This document shows positions 16,447 through 24,942 of a stretch of DNA of 60,271 nt, piece by piece. A program made the position numbers and the translations under genes. The DNA is from CAZTHM01 sp041946825 (GTDB taxonomy: Bacteria > Acidobacteriota > Terriglobia > UBA7540): the NCBI GenBank assembly GCA_041946825.1, contig JBHGBD010000029.1, positions 1-60,271 on the forward strand. Reading direction: 5' to 3'. Each line of letters starts with the position of its first letter. Within the stretch, counting starts at the first letter, position 1. Under the pieces are notes generated by a model that saw only the letters and a list, made by a program, of their open reading frames with translations, searched no databases and was not told the DNA's origin.

Positions 16447-17097
16447 ATGCTGGTAGCGCTCGCCACGCGTCTGCCGGGCGGGGCGAATTCGCAGGGGGGG
16501 CGCACGTGTGTGGTCGCCGGCTATCTAGGGAGCGAGGCCCAGTGGTTGAAGTTCATCCCGCGCTGGCAAACTGTTTTGAGCGCCGCCGGGGTCGGGGCCT
16601 TCGAGGCGGCGTGCGAGCGCGGCCAAGGAGCGTTGGCGGGCTGGGCGGCCAGCGAAAGGGCCGGATTGCTCCAGCGGTTGACCGCGGTCCTCCGGGAGAG
16701 CGGCCTGGAACCGGTTGGGTCGGCGCTCCCCCTTGATGAGTTCGAGGCTCTGTCCGTTGCCGACCGCGAATCGCTGACCGGTGGCCGGCCGGACGATCCG
16801 CATCTCGTCTGCTTCAACCAATGTCTGGTGGAGGCGGCGCGCCGTGCCGCCCCACTGCCCCGCCATGAGAAGGTCAGCTTCGTATTGGATTGGAGCGATG
16901 GAATCGGCTCTGCGGCGCTGTGGCATTTTGAGGATTTGAAGTGCCGGACAAGTCAGTCCGTGCGGGAACGCCTGGGGGCGCTCGGATTCGAATCCCGGCG
17001 GGCGTTTCCACCTCTCCAAGCGGCCGAACTGGGGGCGTGCGAGCCTCCGCTGCGCCCCGCCGACAGCGGCTGGCGAAATGTCTTCCCTGAGCATTAG
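16447..17097 (+). CDS. DUF3800-like protein, probably decaying
   Basis: A 216-residue frame resembling DUF3800 proteins: CVVAGYLGSEAQWLKFIPRWQTVL near the N-terminus, VCFNQCLVEAARR in the middle, FVLDWSDG where the family has FVFD/E-G, HFEDLK, and FPPLQAAELGACEPP for the usual PLQAADLLAYE. The N-terminal acidic motif (normally a D-D/E-S-G strand after ML) reads VALATRLPGG, and the FHMxD-like motif reads FEAACERG, so residues thought essential are gone. The frame stays open upstream to 15970, so the start is chosen by alignment in memory, not by a Shine-Dalgarno. A recent pseudogene is possible. Confidence 0.42.
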   Translation: MLVALATRLPGGANSQGGRTCVVAGYLGSEAQWLKFIPRWQTVLSAAGVGAFEAACERGQGALAGWAASERAGLLQRLTAVLRESGLEPVGSALPLDEFEALSVADRESLTGGRPDDPHLVCFNQCLVEAARRAAPLPRHEKVSFVLDWSDGIGSAALWHFEDLKCRTSQSVRERLGALGFESRRAFPPLQAAELGACEPPLRPADSGWRNVFPEH

Positions 17098-17217
17098 TCC
17101 CACAATAAACTGGCCCATTCGTGCCTTGACTTTCATAGCTCAAAGCTGCAAGTTATTGTCGGCGCGAGCGCGACACGCCGCACGGACATTCCGACCGCCG
17201 AAGGCGAGCTACCGAGG

Positions 17218-18102
17218 ATGGCAATCCTCACTTACGAAAAGTTCTGTTCTGATCATTTCAAGCGCTTGGGGCCCCTCTACGAGGCCTCGGGAGCAGAGAA
17301 CTGGCTGATCTCCTACGACGAGTTCACGAGGGCCGTCTGGGAAGGGTTCGGCCCGGCGGCGGTGGCGAACCCCGATCGCGTTCCGGAACTCCTGAAGAAT
17401 GTTCGCGCCGACGAACTCGTGCTCGCGATGGCTTGCGTGAAAGGCAACGAGCGCGCCTGGGAAGCCTTCAGCTTCGGTTATCGCACGGTCATTTATGAGG
17501 CGGCATGCGCCATCGCTTCTGACCTGTCATTGGCGCGCGAGATTTCCGATTCTCTTGCCGCAGAACTCTACGGGCTCGACGCCGAGACCCCGGGGCGCAA
17601 ATCCCGCCTCGCCTACTTCCATGGCCGGAGCAGCCTGAAAACCTGGCTGCGCGCTCTGGTTTACCAGAAGTTCGTGGATGAGTACCGCCGCACGAGGCGG
17701 CTCGAGCCCCTGCCCGAGAAGGAAGAACTGCCTTCAACCGGGACGGGCTCCGTCTCCGCGCAAGACGACCAGCGCTATAGTGATCTCCTGAGCGAGGCAT
17801 TGAACATTACTCTGCGCGAACTCACGCCGGCGGAGAAGATGCTACTCGGCTTCTATTACGTCCAGCAGCTGACGCTGAAGCAAATCGGCCGATTGCGAGG
17901 CGAACACGAGGCAACCGTCTCCCGCAATTTGGAGGCATTGCGAAAGAAAATCCGCAAGCGCCTCGAGGCCTATTTGCGAAGGACCAAGAAGCTGCCCGCT
18001 TACGATGTTGATCGTTGCTTCGATTTTGCCGCGCGGGGGGTGAGCATCGATCTTGATCAAGCGTTAAAGACCGATAATGTTCCGCAAGAAGGGGCGGGCT
18101 GA
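17218..18102 (+). CDS. RNA polymerase sigma-70 family (ECF-like) sigma factor
   Basis: A 294-residue sigma factor. Region 2 is spread over ~85-165 (ERAWEAFSFGYRTV, then SSLKTWLRALVYQKFVDEYRR), and region 4 is clear at ~198-255 (LTPAEKMLLGFYYVQQLTLKQIGRL, then HEATVSRNLEALRKKIRKRL). An extra N-terminal segment (~1-80) and a C-terminal tail make it longer than a minimal ECF factor. The next gene, 77 bases downstream, encodes a zinc-finger anti-sigma protein, so the two form a sigma/anti-sigma pair. GAGG directly abuts the ATG at 17218; the true start could differ slightly. Confidence 0.88.
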   Translation: MAILTYEKFCSDHFKRLGPLYEASGAENWLISYDEFTRAVWEGFGPAAVANPDRVPELLKNVRADELVLAMACVKGNERAWEAFSFGYRTVIYEAACAIASDLSLAREISDSLAAELYGLDAETPGRKSRLAYFHGRSSLKTWLRALVYQKFVDEYRRTRRLEPLPEKEELPSTGTGSVSAQDDQRYSDLLSEALNITLRELTPAEKMLLGFYYVQQLTLKQIGRLRGEHEATVSRNLEALRKKIRKRLEAYLRRTKKLPAYDVDRCFDFAARGVSIDLDQALKTDNVPQEGAG

Positions 18103-18179
18103 TCGTTCTCATTGAGGAGGGTCCGCAGGGCGAGCAAGACGCGCCGCGCGGCTGGCTTGCCCGGGACTGAGGATGGGAC

Positions 18180-19451
18180 GTGAACGAAGAAACGGCTGAA
18201 GAAAAAGGGCTGGGGCAATTGATTGCCGCCAAGCTCCGCAAGCAGATGGGGGACCCGTCCCGGTCGACGGGAGAATGCCCAACCGCGGAGACCTTGGCGT
18301 GCTATTTCGACCAAACCCTTTCCGAGGCAGAGCGGGACGCCTTTGACACTCATCTTCTGGGATGCCCGCGTTGCCAGGACCATCTCGCGGAACTCGCCAG
18401 GCTGAGCGAGGCCGACGACCCTCAGACCCTCATTCACGCGGATGAAGCGCCAGCCCCGGCGGAAGAGAAACCCTCAGCCGGCTGGCACTTCAACCTTGCG
18501 TGGGCGGGCCTGGCGCTCGGGCTCATCGTGGTGGCGGGCGTCTGGCAATGGCCAAATATCGCCCCGTATCTCAAGCCGCCCAGCGAAACCGCTCAGAACA
18601 CGGTTACGCCGGTCCCCGAATCCCCTGGGGCTCTGCTGAAAAAGAACGGGGTGTCTATTCAGGCCGCGAAGCGTGAAACTCCGGGGTCCGCGCCGGTTCG
18701 GGCGGGTACCGCCACGAGCGTGGCGAGAGAATCTTCCTGGGAAAAGCATGCCCCGTCTGCTGATCAGTTGGCGAAGCCCAAGTCAGCGGCCCAGCCCGCG
18801 ACGATGGCTCGAATCACCTCGCAGCAAGAACCTCGGGCCGTGGCGGAAGTCAATGCTGGCGCCGAACGAGGAGCAATGGCGACTCCCAGCGAGCGCGCGG
18901 GTCTGGGCGCGGTCGTGCTCCCAAGCGGCCGGTCAATCGAACTAAAACCCGAGAAGCCCAACCTTCAATTGGGGGACAGCGGCGCATCAGGCACGAATCT
19001 CTCAGTCGCCCCTCCCCCGACTGCGCCCGCTCCCGCCAATATGACGGCCAGAACCGACCAGGCTGCGGCTGAGGCTGCATCTGGCGCGCCCAAGCTAATG
19101 ATCCAAGGTGTCGCACCGCGCTATGCACCCAAATGGCGGGTTGGCCGGCGCGGCGTGATCCAGAAAGCTGATCCGGATGGAAATTGGATCACCGTGGGGA
19201 GCGGAGTCGATACGGATCTCTTCGACATCTCCTTTGCCGGATCGAAAGCCGGCTGGGCGGTAGGTCACGGAGGGCTCGTTCTGCGCACAACCGACGGCGG
19301 AGACACCTGGGCGAAGACCCCCAGCCCCACCACCGAAGATCTCATCCACGTTAGCGCCACCAGCGAACTCGCAGCGCGCGTGATTACCCGACGGAACATC
19401 CTCTACTCGACCAGCGATGGCGGAAATACCTGGTCATCGCAGCAGCAATAA
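18180..19451 (+). CDS. Transmembrane anti-sigma factor with YCF48/BNR-like outer domain
   Basis: A 423-residue protein with an N-terminal zf-HC2 anti-sigma domain (~33-80; CPTAETLACYFD and FDTHLLGCPRCQDHL), one membrane helix (~102-122), a long Ala/Pro/Thr-rich linker (~130-300) and a C-terminal beta-propeller-like part (~315-420) with YCF48/BNR features (GWAVGHGGLVLRTTDGGDTW and YSTSDGGNTW). The inner domain should hold the adjacent sigma factor, while the outer part may sense a signal outside the membrane. The start is GTG at 18180 with GAGG 8 bases upstream. The combination of domains is the unusual part; each half is clear. Confidence 0.85.
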   Translation: MNEETAEEKGLGQLIAAKLRKQMGDPSRSTGECPTAETLACYFDQTLSEAERDAFDTHLLGCPRCQDHLAELARLSEADDPQTLIHADEAPAPAEEKPSAGWHFNLAWAGLALGLIVVAGVWQWPNIAPYLKPPSETAQNTVTPVPESPGALLKKNGVSIQAAKRETPGSAPVRAGTATSVARESSWEKHAPSADQLAKPKSAAQPATMARITSQQEPRAVAEVNAGAERGAMATPSERAGLGAVVLPSGRSIELKPEKPNLQLGDSGASGTNLSVAPPPTAPAPANMTARTDQAAAEAASGAPKLMIQGVAPRYAPKWRVGRRGVIQKADPDGNWITVGSGVDTDLFDISFAGSKAGWAVGHGGLVLRTTDGGDTWAKTPSPTTEDLIHVSATSELAARVITRRNILYSTSDGGNTWSSQQQ

Positions 19452-19481
19452 ACTCTTCGCTCTTGCTTCCGATTTGAAAAC

Positions 19482-20342
19482 CTATTGGCGGCACGACGCG
19501 GGCGCATCGGCCATGAGGGCCCTGCGGGTTGAGCCCATGGTCATCTGGAGAGACTCTTTGGGGATGTCCGTCACCATCGGCCCGACAATCCACCGGGCGA
19601 TCCAGGGAATGTCGCGGGTGAGCGAGATCGACTCGCACTCGATGTAAACCCCGCCATCCTTCTCCTCGAATCGCCAGTAGGAGTAAAGCCGCCAGAGAAA
19701 TCCGCTGTCGTGTCCGACCGGCTTCTCTTTCTCAGTGGGCTTGTCAGCGTCGGCCACTTCCTGGATGCGCGTGGTGTAGGAGCGGCTGTAGCAGTGCGTG
19801 GCGTCCACGGGAAAGTAGTGAACGTCATGGTCGGTCGAAAGCGTTACGGTGATGACTTTCTTTTTGCGCAGGCGATAGAAGATTTTGAAGTCGTTACCGT
19901 TGCGCTGCACGAGCTTGGATCGCACGACTTCGGGCTGGTAGATATCCTGGTGACGGTCGTAGTTTTGCACCAGCCCGAGTGCCTGCTTGAGTGTCACGCA
20001 GGGGACAAACACCGCGCCCGTCCAGTGATGGATGAGCGCGCTGGGCGCTTCCATCTCGCGGCCCGCGGCGTCGCGAGTGCGCAGCCGCTCCATGTAGATT
20101 TCGCCGCGCTTGAGCGTTGCCAGCGCTGCCGCGCGTTTTGGCTCCGGCAGTCCCTCCATATAGAGAAAGGCGCCCGGGCGCTTCAGTTCGGCGTCGATCC
20201 GCGCCTCCGTGGCCTTCACGTAACGCTCGAAGCCTTCCACTTTCTCCGGGGTCAAGTCCGCACTTAAGAGTTCCGGCTCCTGCGGGGCCGTGAAGACTAG
20301 CGACAAACCGAGCACGTAAATAGGAAGAGATGATTGCATCAT
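19482..20342 (-). CDS. Secreted hypothetical protein (START/SRPBCC-like impression)
   Basis: A 286-residue protein with a short signal peptide (MMQSSLPIYVLGLSLVFTAP). The mature part is mixed and rich in aromatic residues: HHWTGAVFVPCVTLKQALGLVQNYDRH, FKIFYRLRKKKVITVTLSTDHDV, and near the end WRLYSYWRFEEKDGGVYIECE and RWIVGPMVTDIPKESLQMT. I have an impression of similar secreted proteins in Acidobacteria, and the ending resembles START/SRPBCC lipid-binding proteins, but the function is unknown. There is no good Shine-Dalgarno at 20342. It converges with the anti-sigma gene. Confidence 0.72.
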   Translation of the reverse strand: MMQSSLPIYVLGLSLVFTAPQEPELLSADLTPEKVEGFERYVKATEARIDAELKRPGAFLYMEGLPEPKRAAALATLKRGEIYMERLRTRDAAGREMEAPSALIHHWTGAVFVPCVTLKQALGLVQNYDRHQDIYQPEVVRSKLVQRNGNDFKIFYRLRKKKVITVTLSTDHDVHYFPVDATHCYSRSYTTRIQEVADADKPTEKEKPVGHDSGFLWRLYSYWRFEEKDGGVYIECESISLTRDIPWIARWIVGPMVTDIPKESLQMTMGSTRRALMADAPASCRQ

Positions 20343-20486
20343 AGTCAGCGCACCTTCACGCCTGCTATGATAACTCTTGCGGTAACCGAAAGCGAAACTC
20401 GAAGCGTGGGCGCCGAAGATTGCGGAGCCTCAAACACTCCTCGACGCTGCCACCGGGCGGATTCTTCGTATCATGGGGGAGTACGT

Positions 20487-21500
20487 GTGACAAGGCTGAA
20501 TAAGCAGGTCATTCTGGCCGCCCGTCCCGCCGGCTTCCCTAAAGAGTCGGACTTCAGACTCGTTGAGTCACCGACCGGCGAGCCAGGCCCGGGACATTTC
20601 CTCCTGCGGTCGCTTTTTCTTTCGGTTGACCCATACATGCGCCCGCGCATCGGCGGGGGAAAGTCTTACGCCCGCGCGGTGGAAGTCGGCGAGGTCATGG
20701 TAGGGGGCGTGGTCGGGGAAGTCATCGAGTCGAGCCACCCGGGCTTCGCCAAGGGCACCCTTGTTGTCGGCGACTTTGGGTGGCAGGAGTACGCAGTTTC
20801 CGACGGCACGGAGGTAAGGAAAGTCAACCCCGCCCTGGCGCCGGTTTCCACGGCGCTTGGCGTGCTCGGCATGCCGGGCCTGACAGCTTACTTCGGCCTG
20901 ATCACCCTCGGCAAACCGAAACACGGGGAGACGGTAGTGGTTTCCGGCGCGGCGGGCGCGGTGGGCTCCATTGCGGGACAGATCGCGAAGATACGGCGCT
21001 GCCGTGTCGTGGGCATCGCGGGCTCGGATGAAAAGGTCCGCTACGTTACCGAAGACCTGGGATTCGACAGTGCGTTCAACTACAAAACTTCGTCCAACGC
21101 CTACCGCAAGCTGGTATCGCTATGCCCCCAGGGCATCGACGTCTACTTCGACAATGTGGGCGGAGAGATTACGGACGCAGTCGTGCGCCACATCAACGTC
21201 GGCGCGCGGCTGGTGATCTGCGGGCAGATCTCGCAGTACAACCTGGAGAGACCCGAGATGGGGCCGCGCTGGCTGTGGGCGCTGATCGTCAAGCAGGCGC
21301 GCGCGGAAGGCTTCCTGGTTTACCAGTTTCGCGATCGCTTCGACGGCGCGCTGCGCCGCCTGGGACAGTGGGTGAAAACCGGCAAGCTCAAGTACCGCGA
21401 GAACATCGTCGAAGGGCTCGAAAACGCCCCTCGCGCCTTTATCGGCATGCTGAAGGGCGAAAACATCGGGAAGCAACTCGTCAAGATCGCGGAGCTCTGA
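20487..21500 (+). CDS. NADP-dependent MDR oxidoreductase (PTGR1/CurA-like)
   Basis: A 337-residue zinc-independent medium-chain reductase. It opens with the lineage-typical QVILAARPAGFPKESDFRLVE; further motifs are SVDPYMRPRI, GMPGLTAYFGL, the cofactor loop VVSGAAGAVGSIAGQIAK, and FDNVGGEITDAV. Relatives reduce alkenal/enone double bonds with NADPH. A longer frame starts at 20334, but GGGGGAG lies 5 bases before the GTG at 20487 and family similarity begins there. It is divergent from the secreted protein at 19482-20342. Confidence 0.9.
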   Translation: MTRLNKQVILAARPAGFPKESDFRLVESPTGEPGPGHFLLRSLFLSVDPYMRPRIGGGKSYARAVEVGEVMVGGVVGEVIESSHPGFAKGTLVVGDFGWQEYAVSDGTEVRKVNPALAPVSTALGVLGMPGLTAYFGLITLGKPKHGETVVVSGAAGAVGSIAGQIAKIRRCRVVGIAGSDEKVRYVTEDLGFDSAFNYKTSSNAYRKLVSLCPQGIDVYFDNVGGEITDAVVRHINVGARLVICGQISQYNLERPEMGPRWLWALIVKQARAEGFLVYQFRDRFDGALRRLGQWVKTGKLKYRENIVEGLENAPRAFIGMLKGENIGKQLVKIAEL

Positions 21501-21609
21501 GTTTCGTTTTCCCTTCACCGCCTCTTGCTCCCTCGCGCCAAATCTGCGAAGATTCTCGATTCGACGCAGTGGGAAGCTCAAATCTTATTCGCCCTTATTC
21601 GGAGGCCTT

Positions 21610-23298
21610 ATGCCCTTTGATCCCAAACACTGGAGTCGCATCATCACCGACGGCCGGTCACGCGCGGGCGCGCGCTCGATGCTGAAGGCCATCGGCTTCA
21701 CCGACACCGACCTGGCGCGGCCTATCGTTGGCATCGCCAACACCTGGATTGAGACGATGCCCTGCAACTTTCACTTGCGTCGCCTGGCCGCGAAGGTGAA
21801 GGAGGGGATCCGCGCGGCGGGCGGGACTCCCATGGAGTTCAACACCATCGCCATCTCCGACGGCGTGACGATGGGCACCGAAGGCATGAAGGCCTCGCTC
21901 ATCAGCCGCGAGGTGATTGCCGATTCGATCGAGCTGGTGGGGCGCGGCCATATGTTCGATGCCATGGTGGCGCTCGTCGCCTGCGACAAAACGATTCCCG
22001 GAGCGGCCATGGCGCTGCTGCGGCTGAACGTGCCGAGCATCCTCCTGTACGGCGGCTCGATTGCGCCGGGGAGCGTTGACGGCCACGACGTCACCATTCA
22101 GGACGTCTACGAAGCGATCGGCGCGCAATCCGCCGGACTCATTTCCGACGCCGATCTCAAGAAGCTGGAAGATGCCGCCTGTCCTGGCGCGGGCGCCTGC
22201 GGCGGGCAGTTCACCGCCAACACCATGTCCACAGTCATGGAGTTCATCGGCATCTCGCCCATGGGCTTCAACGGCGTTCCCGCCATGGACCCGCTCAAAG
22301 ACGAAATCAGCTATCGCACAGGTGAGATGGTGATGGACCTGCTGCGGCGCGGCGTCCGGCCACGAGACATCCTGACGCGCCAGGCGTTTGAGAACGCCAT
22401 CGCGAGCGTCGCGGCCACCGGCGGCTCGACGAATTCCGTGCTGCACCTGCTGGCCATGGCGCGCGAGGCGGGCGTGACGCTGGCCATCGAGGATTTCGAC
22501 GCGATCAGCGCGCGCACGCCGCTGCTGGCCGATTTGAAGCCCGCGGGACGCTACGTCGCGACCGACGTTCACCGCGCCGGCGGGATTCCCGTCATCGCCA
22601 AGAAGCTCATCGAAGGCGGCAATAAGTTCCTTCACGAATCGGCGATGACCGTGAGCGGGCGGACGATTGGCGAGGAAGCGCGCGCCGTCAAGGAAACTCC
22701 GGGGCAGGACGTCGTGCATCCCGTTTCGAACCCCCTCAAAGCCACCGGCGGGCTGGTCATTCTGAAGGGCAACATCGCGCCGCAAGGCTGTGTGGCGAAG
22801 ATCACCGGCCATGAACGGTTGACCCATCGCGGCCCGGCACGCGTCTTCAATGGCGAAGAAGCGGCGATGCAAGCGGTAACCAGCAAGAGCATCAAGCCCG
22901 GCGACGTGGTCGTGATCCGCTATGAAGGTCCGCGCGGCGGGCCTGGCATGCGCGAGATGCTGGCCGTCACAGGCGCGCTGGTGGGCCAGGGGCTGGGCGA
23001 GTCGGTGGCGCTCCTGACCGACGGGCGATTCAGCGGCGCGACGCGCGGCCTGATGGTGGGCCACGTGGCTCCGGAAGCGGCCCGCGGCGGGCCCATCGCC
23101 GCGCTCGCCGACGGGGACACGATCGTTTTCGACGTGAGCGCCCGGCAACTCAACGTCGAGCTGAGCGACGCGGAAATCAAGCAACGGCTCGCGAGCTGGA
23201 AGGAGCCGGCGCCGCGCTATACCACCGGCGTATTCGCCAAGTACGCCGCGCTGGTGTCCTCCGCCGCCGAGGGCGCCGTGACGCGCGTCACGCTGTAG
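21610..23298 (+). CDS. ilvD: Dihydroxy-acid dehydratase
   Basis: A 562-residue IlvD, catalysing dehydration of 2,3-dihydroxy-isovalerate and -methylvalerate in branched-chain amino acid synthesis. Conserved cysteines expected to bind the iron-sulfur cluster are in ETMPCNFH, VACDKTIPGA and GAGACGGQFTANTMS, the arrangement of the [2Fe-2S] type. Other signatures are GGSTNSVLHLLA, the metal-binding region near RYVATDVHRAGGIP, and LLTDGRFSGATRG at the C-terminus. GGAGG lies 5 bases before the ATG. No other ilv/leu gene is nearby and no attenuator-like leader is seen. A tight palindrome follows the stop codon. Confidence 0.96.
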   Translation: MPFDPKHWSRIITDGRSRAGARSMLKAIGFTDTDLARPIVGIANTWIETMPCNFHLRRLAAKVKEGIRAAGGTPMEFNTIAISDGVTMGTEGMKASLISREVIADSIELVGRGHMFDAMVALVACDKTIPGAAMALLRLNVPSILLYGGSIAPGSVDGHDVTIQDVYEAIGAQSAGLISDADLKKLEDAACPGAGACGGQFTANTMSTVMEFIGISPMGFNGVPAMDPLKDEISYRTGEMVMDLLRRGVRPRDILTRQAFENAIASVAATGGSTNSVLHLLAMAREAGVTLAIEDFDAISARTPLLADLKPAGRYVATDVHRAGGIPVIAKKLIEGGNKFLHESAMTVSGRTIGEEARAVKETPGQDVVHPVSNPLKATGGLVILKGNIAPQGCVAKITGHERLTHRGPARVFNGEEAAMQAVTSKSIKPGDVVVIRYEGPRGGPGMREMLAVTGALVGQGLGESVALLTDGRFSGATRGLMVGHVAPEAARGGPIAALADGDTIVFDVSARQLNVELSDAEIKQRLASWKEPAPRYTTGVFAKYAALVSSAAEGAVTRVTL

Positions 23299-23301
23299 TA
23301 T

Positions 23302-23319
23302 GCCGCCCTGAAGGGCGGC
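23302..23319. terminator. Palindrome after ilvD
   Basis: GCCGCCC-TGAA-GGGCGGC is a perfect 7-bp stem with a 4-base loop, beginning 4 bases after the ilvD stop codon. There is no T-run after it, so it may act as a 3'-end stabiliser or be another dispersed intergenic palindrome. Confidence 0.45.
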
Positions 23320-23455
23320 GCTACCGTGCAAGCCAGTCCGTTACCGCCGCAATTCCTTGCCGGGCACGCCGGTTTGTGACAGAATCAAAATACCAGGGGC
23401 ACTTTCGAAACCGCACCCGGGGCGGCCGGGGAGCGCACGGGTCTCAGGAGAAGAG

Positions 23456-24229
23456 TTGCATCCGGAACTCAAGACGGTCATCGAACTCCAGCAGTTGGAT
23501 CAGAAGATTGCGGAGTTGAGCGAACAGATCGACTCCCTGCCTTCCGAGATTCAGAAGATCGAATCCCAGCTCAACGAATTCATCCACGCTCACCAGGAGC
23601 GCCAGCACCGCCTCGCTCAGAGCCAGAAAGAGCGGCGAGACCTGGAAGGAGAAATCCAGGAAATCCAAGCGCGCATCACCAAGCACAAAGATCAGCTCTA
23701 CCAGGTCAAGACCAACGAGCAGTACCGGGCGATGCTGAAGGAAATCGAAGGCGAAGAAAAGAAGATCCGCCAGGTGGAAGACCGCCTGTTGGAAAAGATG
23801 ATCGAGGCCGAACAGCTCGACAAGCTGATTCACGAGGCAGCGGCTCGGCTGGAAGGAGAAAAATCCCGCGTGGCGGCTGAAACGACGCGCCTGAAGGCGC
23901 TTCGCCAGGCGGATGTGGATGAGCGCGACCGCCTGGCGGCCCAGCGGGCGGAGGACGTCAAGGCGCTCGGCCCGGAAGTTGTCGACCTCTACGAGCGTGT
24001 GCGGAAAGCGCGGCGGGGCGTGGCCATCGCGGAAGCGCGCGACGGATCCTGCACGGGCTGCAACGTCCGCCTGCGCCCTCAGGTGTTCAACGAGGTGCGC
24101 GCCAACGAGGCCGTGCTCACCTGCGAGAGTTGCGGGCGGATTCTCTACTATGTCGAGCCACCGCCCGGAGAAGCCGCGGCCGCCGGGAAACCCCAAGGCC
24201 CGGCGGACCAACCCGTGGTGCCGAACTGA
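23456..24229 (+). CDS. C4-type zinc ribbon, coiled-coil protein
   Basis: A 257-residue protein. A long coiled coil (~5-185) precedes a C-terminal zinc ribbon with CTGC and CESC pairs about 23 residues apart. Such proteins (DUF/CdsZ-like zf-RING_7) are widespread and usually lie beside RNase HI-like or Nif3-like genes, as here. The function is unclear; a nucleic-acid or ribosome-related role has been suggested. The longest frame starts at 23357, but AGGAG lies 5 bases before the TTG at 23456, from which family similarity (LHPELKTVIELQQLD) starts. Confidence 0.88.
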   Translation: MHPELKTVIELQQLDQKIAELSEQIDSLPSEIQKIESQLNEFIHAHQERQHRLAQSQKERRDLEGEIQEIQARITKHKDQLYQVKTNEQYRAMLKEIEGEEKKIRQVEDRLLEKMIEAEQLDKLIHEAAARLEGEKSRVAAETTRLKALRQADVDERDRLAAQRAEDVKALGPEVVDLYERVRKARRGVAIAEARDGSCTGCNVRLRPQVFNEVRANEAVLTCESCGRILYYVEPPPGEAAAAGKPQGPADQPVVPN

Positions 24230-24273
24230 CGAGGAACGCGCCTTCCTCGCGTTCCGAACGACCAGCAAACTGC

Positions 24274-24882
24274 ATGCCCACAAATCCGCAGACCATTGTC
24301 ATACACATCGACGGCGGCTCGCGCGGCAATCCCGGCCCCGCCGCCTTCGCCGTGGTCGTGGATGACGCTGCCGGCGCGCGACTCGACTGCTTCTCCAAGC
24401 TGCTGGGGGAAACCACGAACAATGTGGCCGAGTACGAAGCGCTGCTTGCCGCGCTCGATTATGCGACACGCCACAAGCTCTCGCAGGTCAGGGTCATTTC
24501 GGATTCGGAATTGCTCGTGCGGCAGATGCAGGGCCGCTACAAAGTGAAGAGCGGAGACCTCAAGCCTTTGTTCGAGCGGGCTCAGGGATTGGCTCGCAAG
24601 ATCGAGGGATTTTCCATCGCACACGTCCGGCGCGAGCAGAACCGCGAGGCTGACCGCCTGGTAAACGAAGCACTGGACAGCGCCGAGTCGGAGCCGGCGA
24701 AGGCCAGTCGGGAAGGGTCGCCTGCCGCGTCGGCGCAACCGCTGCGCGCCCGGGCGATGTACTCCCAAGGCGCGCTCAGATTTCAGTCCTTGCTCCCTCT
24801 CGACGAGGGTGAAGAGGTCGAAGTCGAAATCCGCCGGACCAACCGAGCACGTCCCACCCCAACGCACCCGACAGGGCGTTGA
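24274..24882 (+). CDS. Ribonuclease HI-like protein
   Basis: A 202-residue RNase H-fold protein. The four acidic active-site positions are visible: Asp in IHIDGGSRGNPGPAA, Glu in NNVAEYEALLAAL, Asp in VISDSELLVRQMQG, and Asp in REQNREADRLVN. The domain is ~8-135, and a 65-residue low-complexity tail follows (AKASREGSPAASAQPLRAR) that could contact nucleic acid. It should cleave RNA in RNA-DNA hybrids. It follows the zinc-ribbon gene after 44 bases, a common gene pair. No clear Shine-Dalgarno at 24274. Confidence 0.9.
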   Translation: MPTNPQTIVIHIDGGSRGNPGPAAFAVVVDDAAGARLDCFSKLLGETTNNVAEYEALLAALDYATRHKLSQVRVISDSELLVRQMQGRYKVKSGDLKPLFERAQGLARKIEGFSIAHVRREQNREADRLVNEALDSAESEPAKASREGSPAASAQPLRARAMYSQGALRFQSLLPLDEGEEVEVEIRRTNRARPTPTHPTGR

Positions 24883-24942
24883 AATCGTCCGCCTTCAACA
24901 GTAGGATTTGATTTGCCCTGCCCCGAGAATTGGAGGAGCGTC

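Noticed and set aside
16981..17000. tRNA-like T-arm string (GGATTCGAATCC)
   Set aside because: No acceptor, D-arm or anticodon stem surrounds it and it lies inside the DUF3800-like frame.
21501..21609. Leader peptide or attenuator before ilvD
   Set aside because: No short frame rich in Leu, Val or Ile codons and no competing hairpins.
21658..23331. 557-codon antisense frame opposite ilvD
   Set aside because: It mirrors the codon pattern of ilvD in GC-rich DNA; its protein is rich in Arg, His and Gly and resembles no family.
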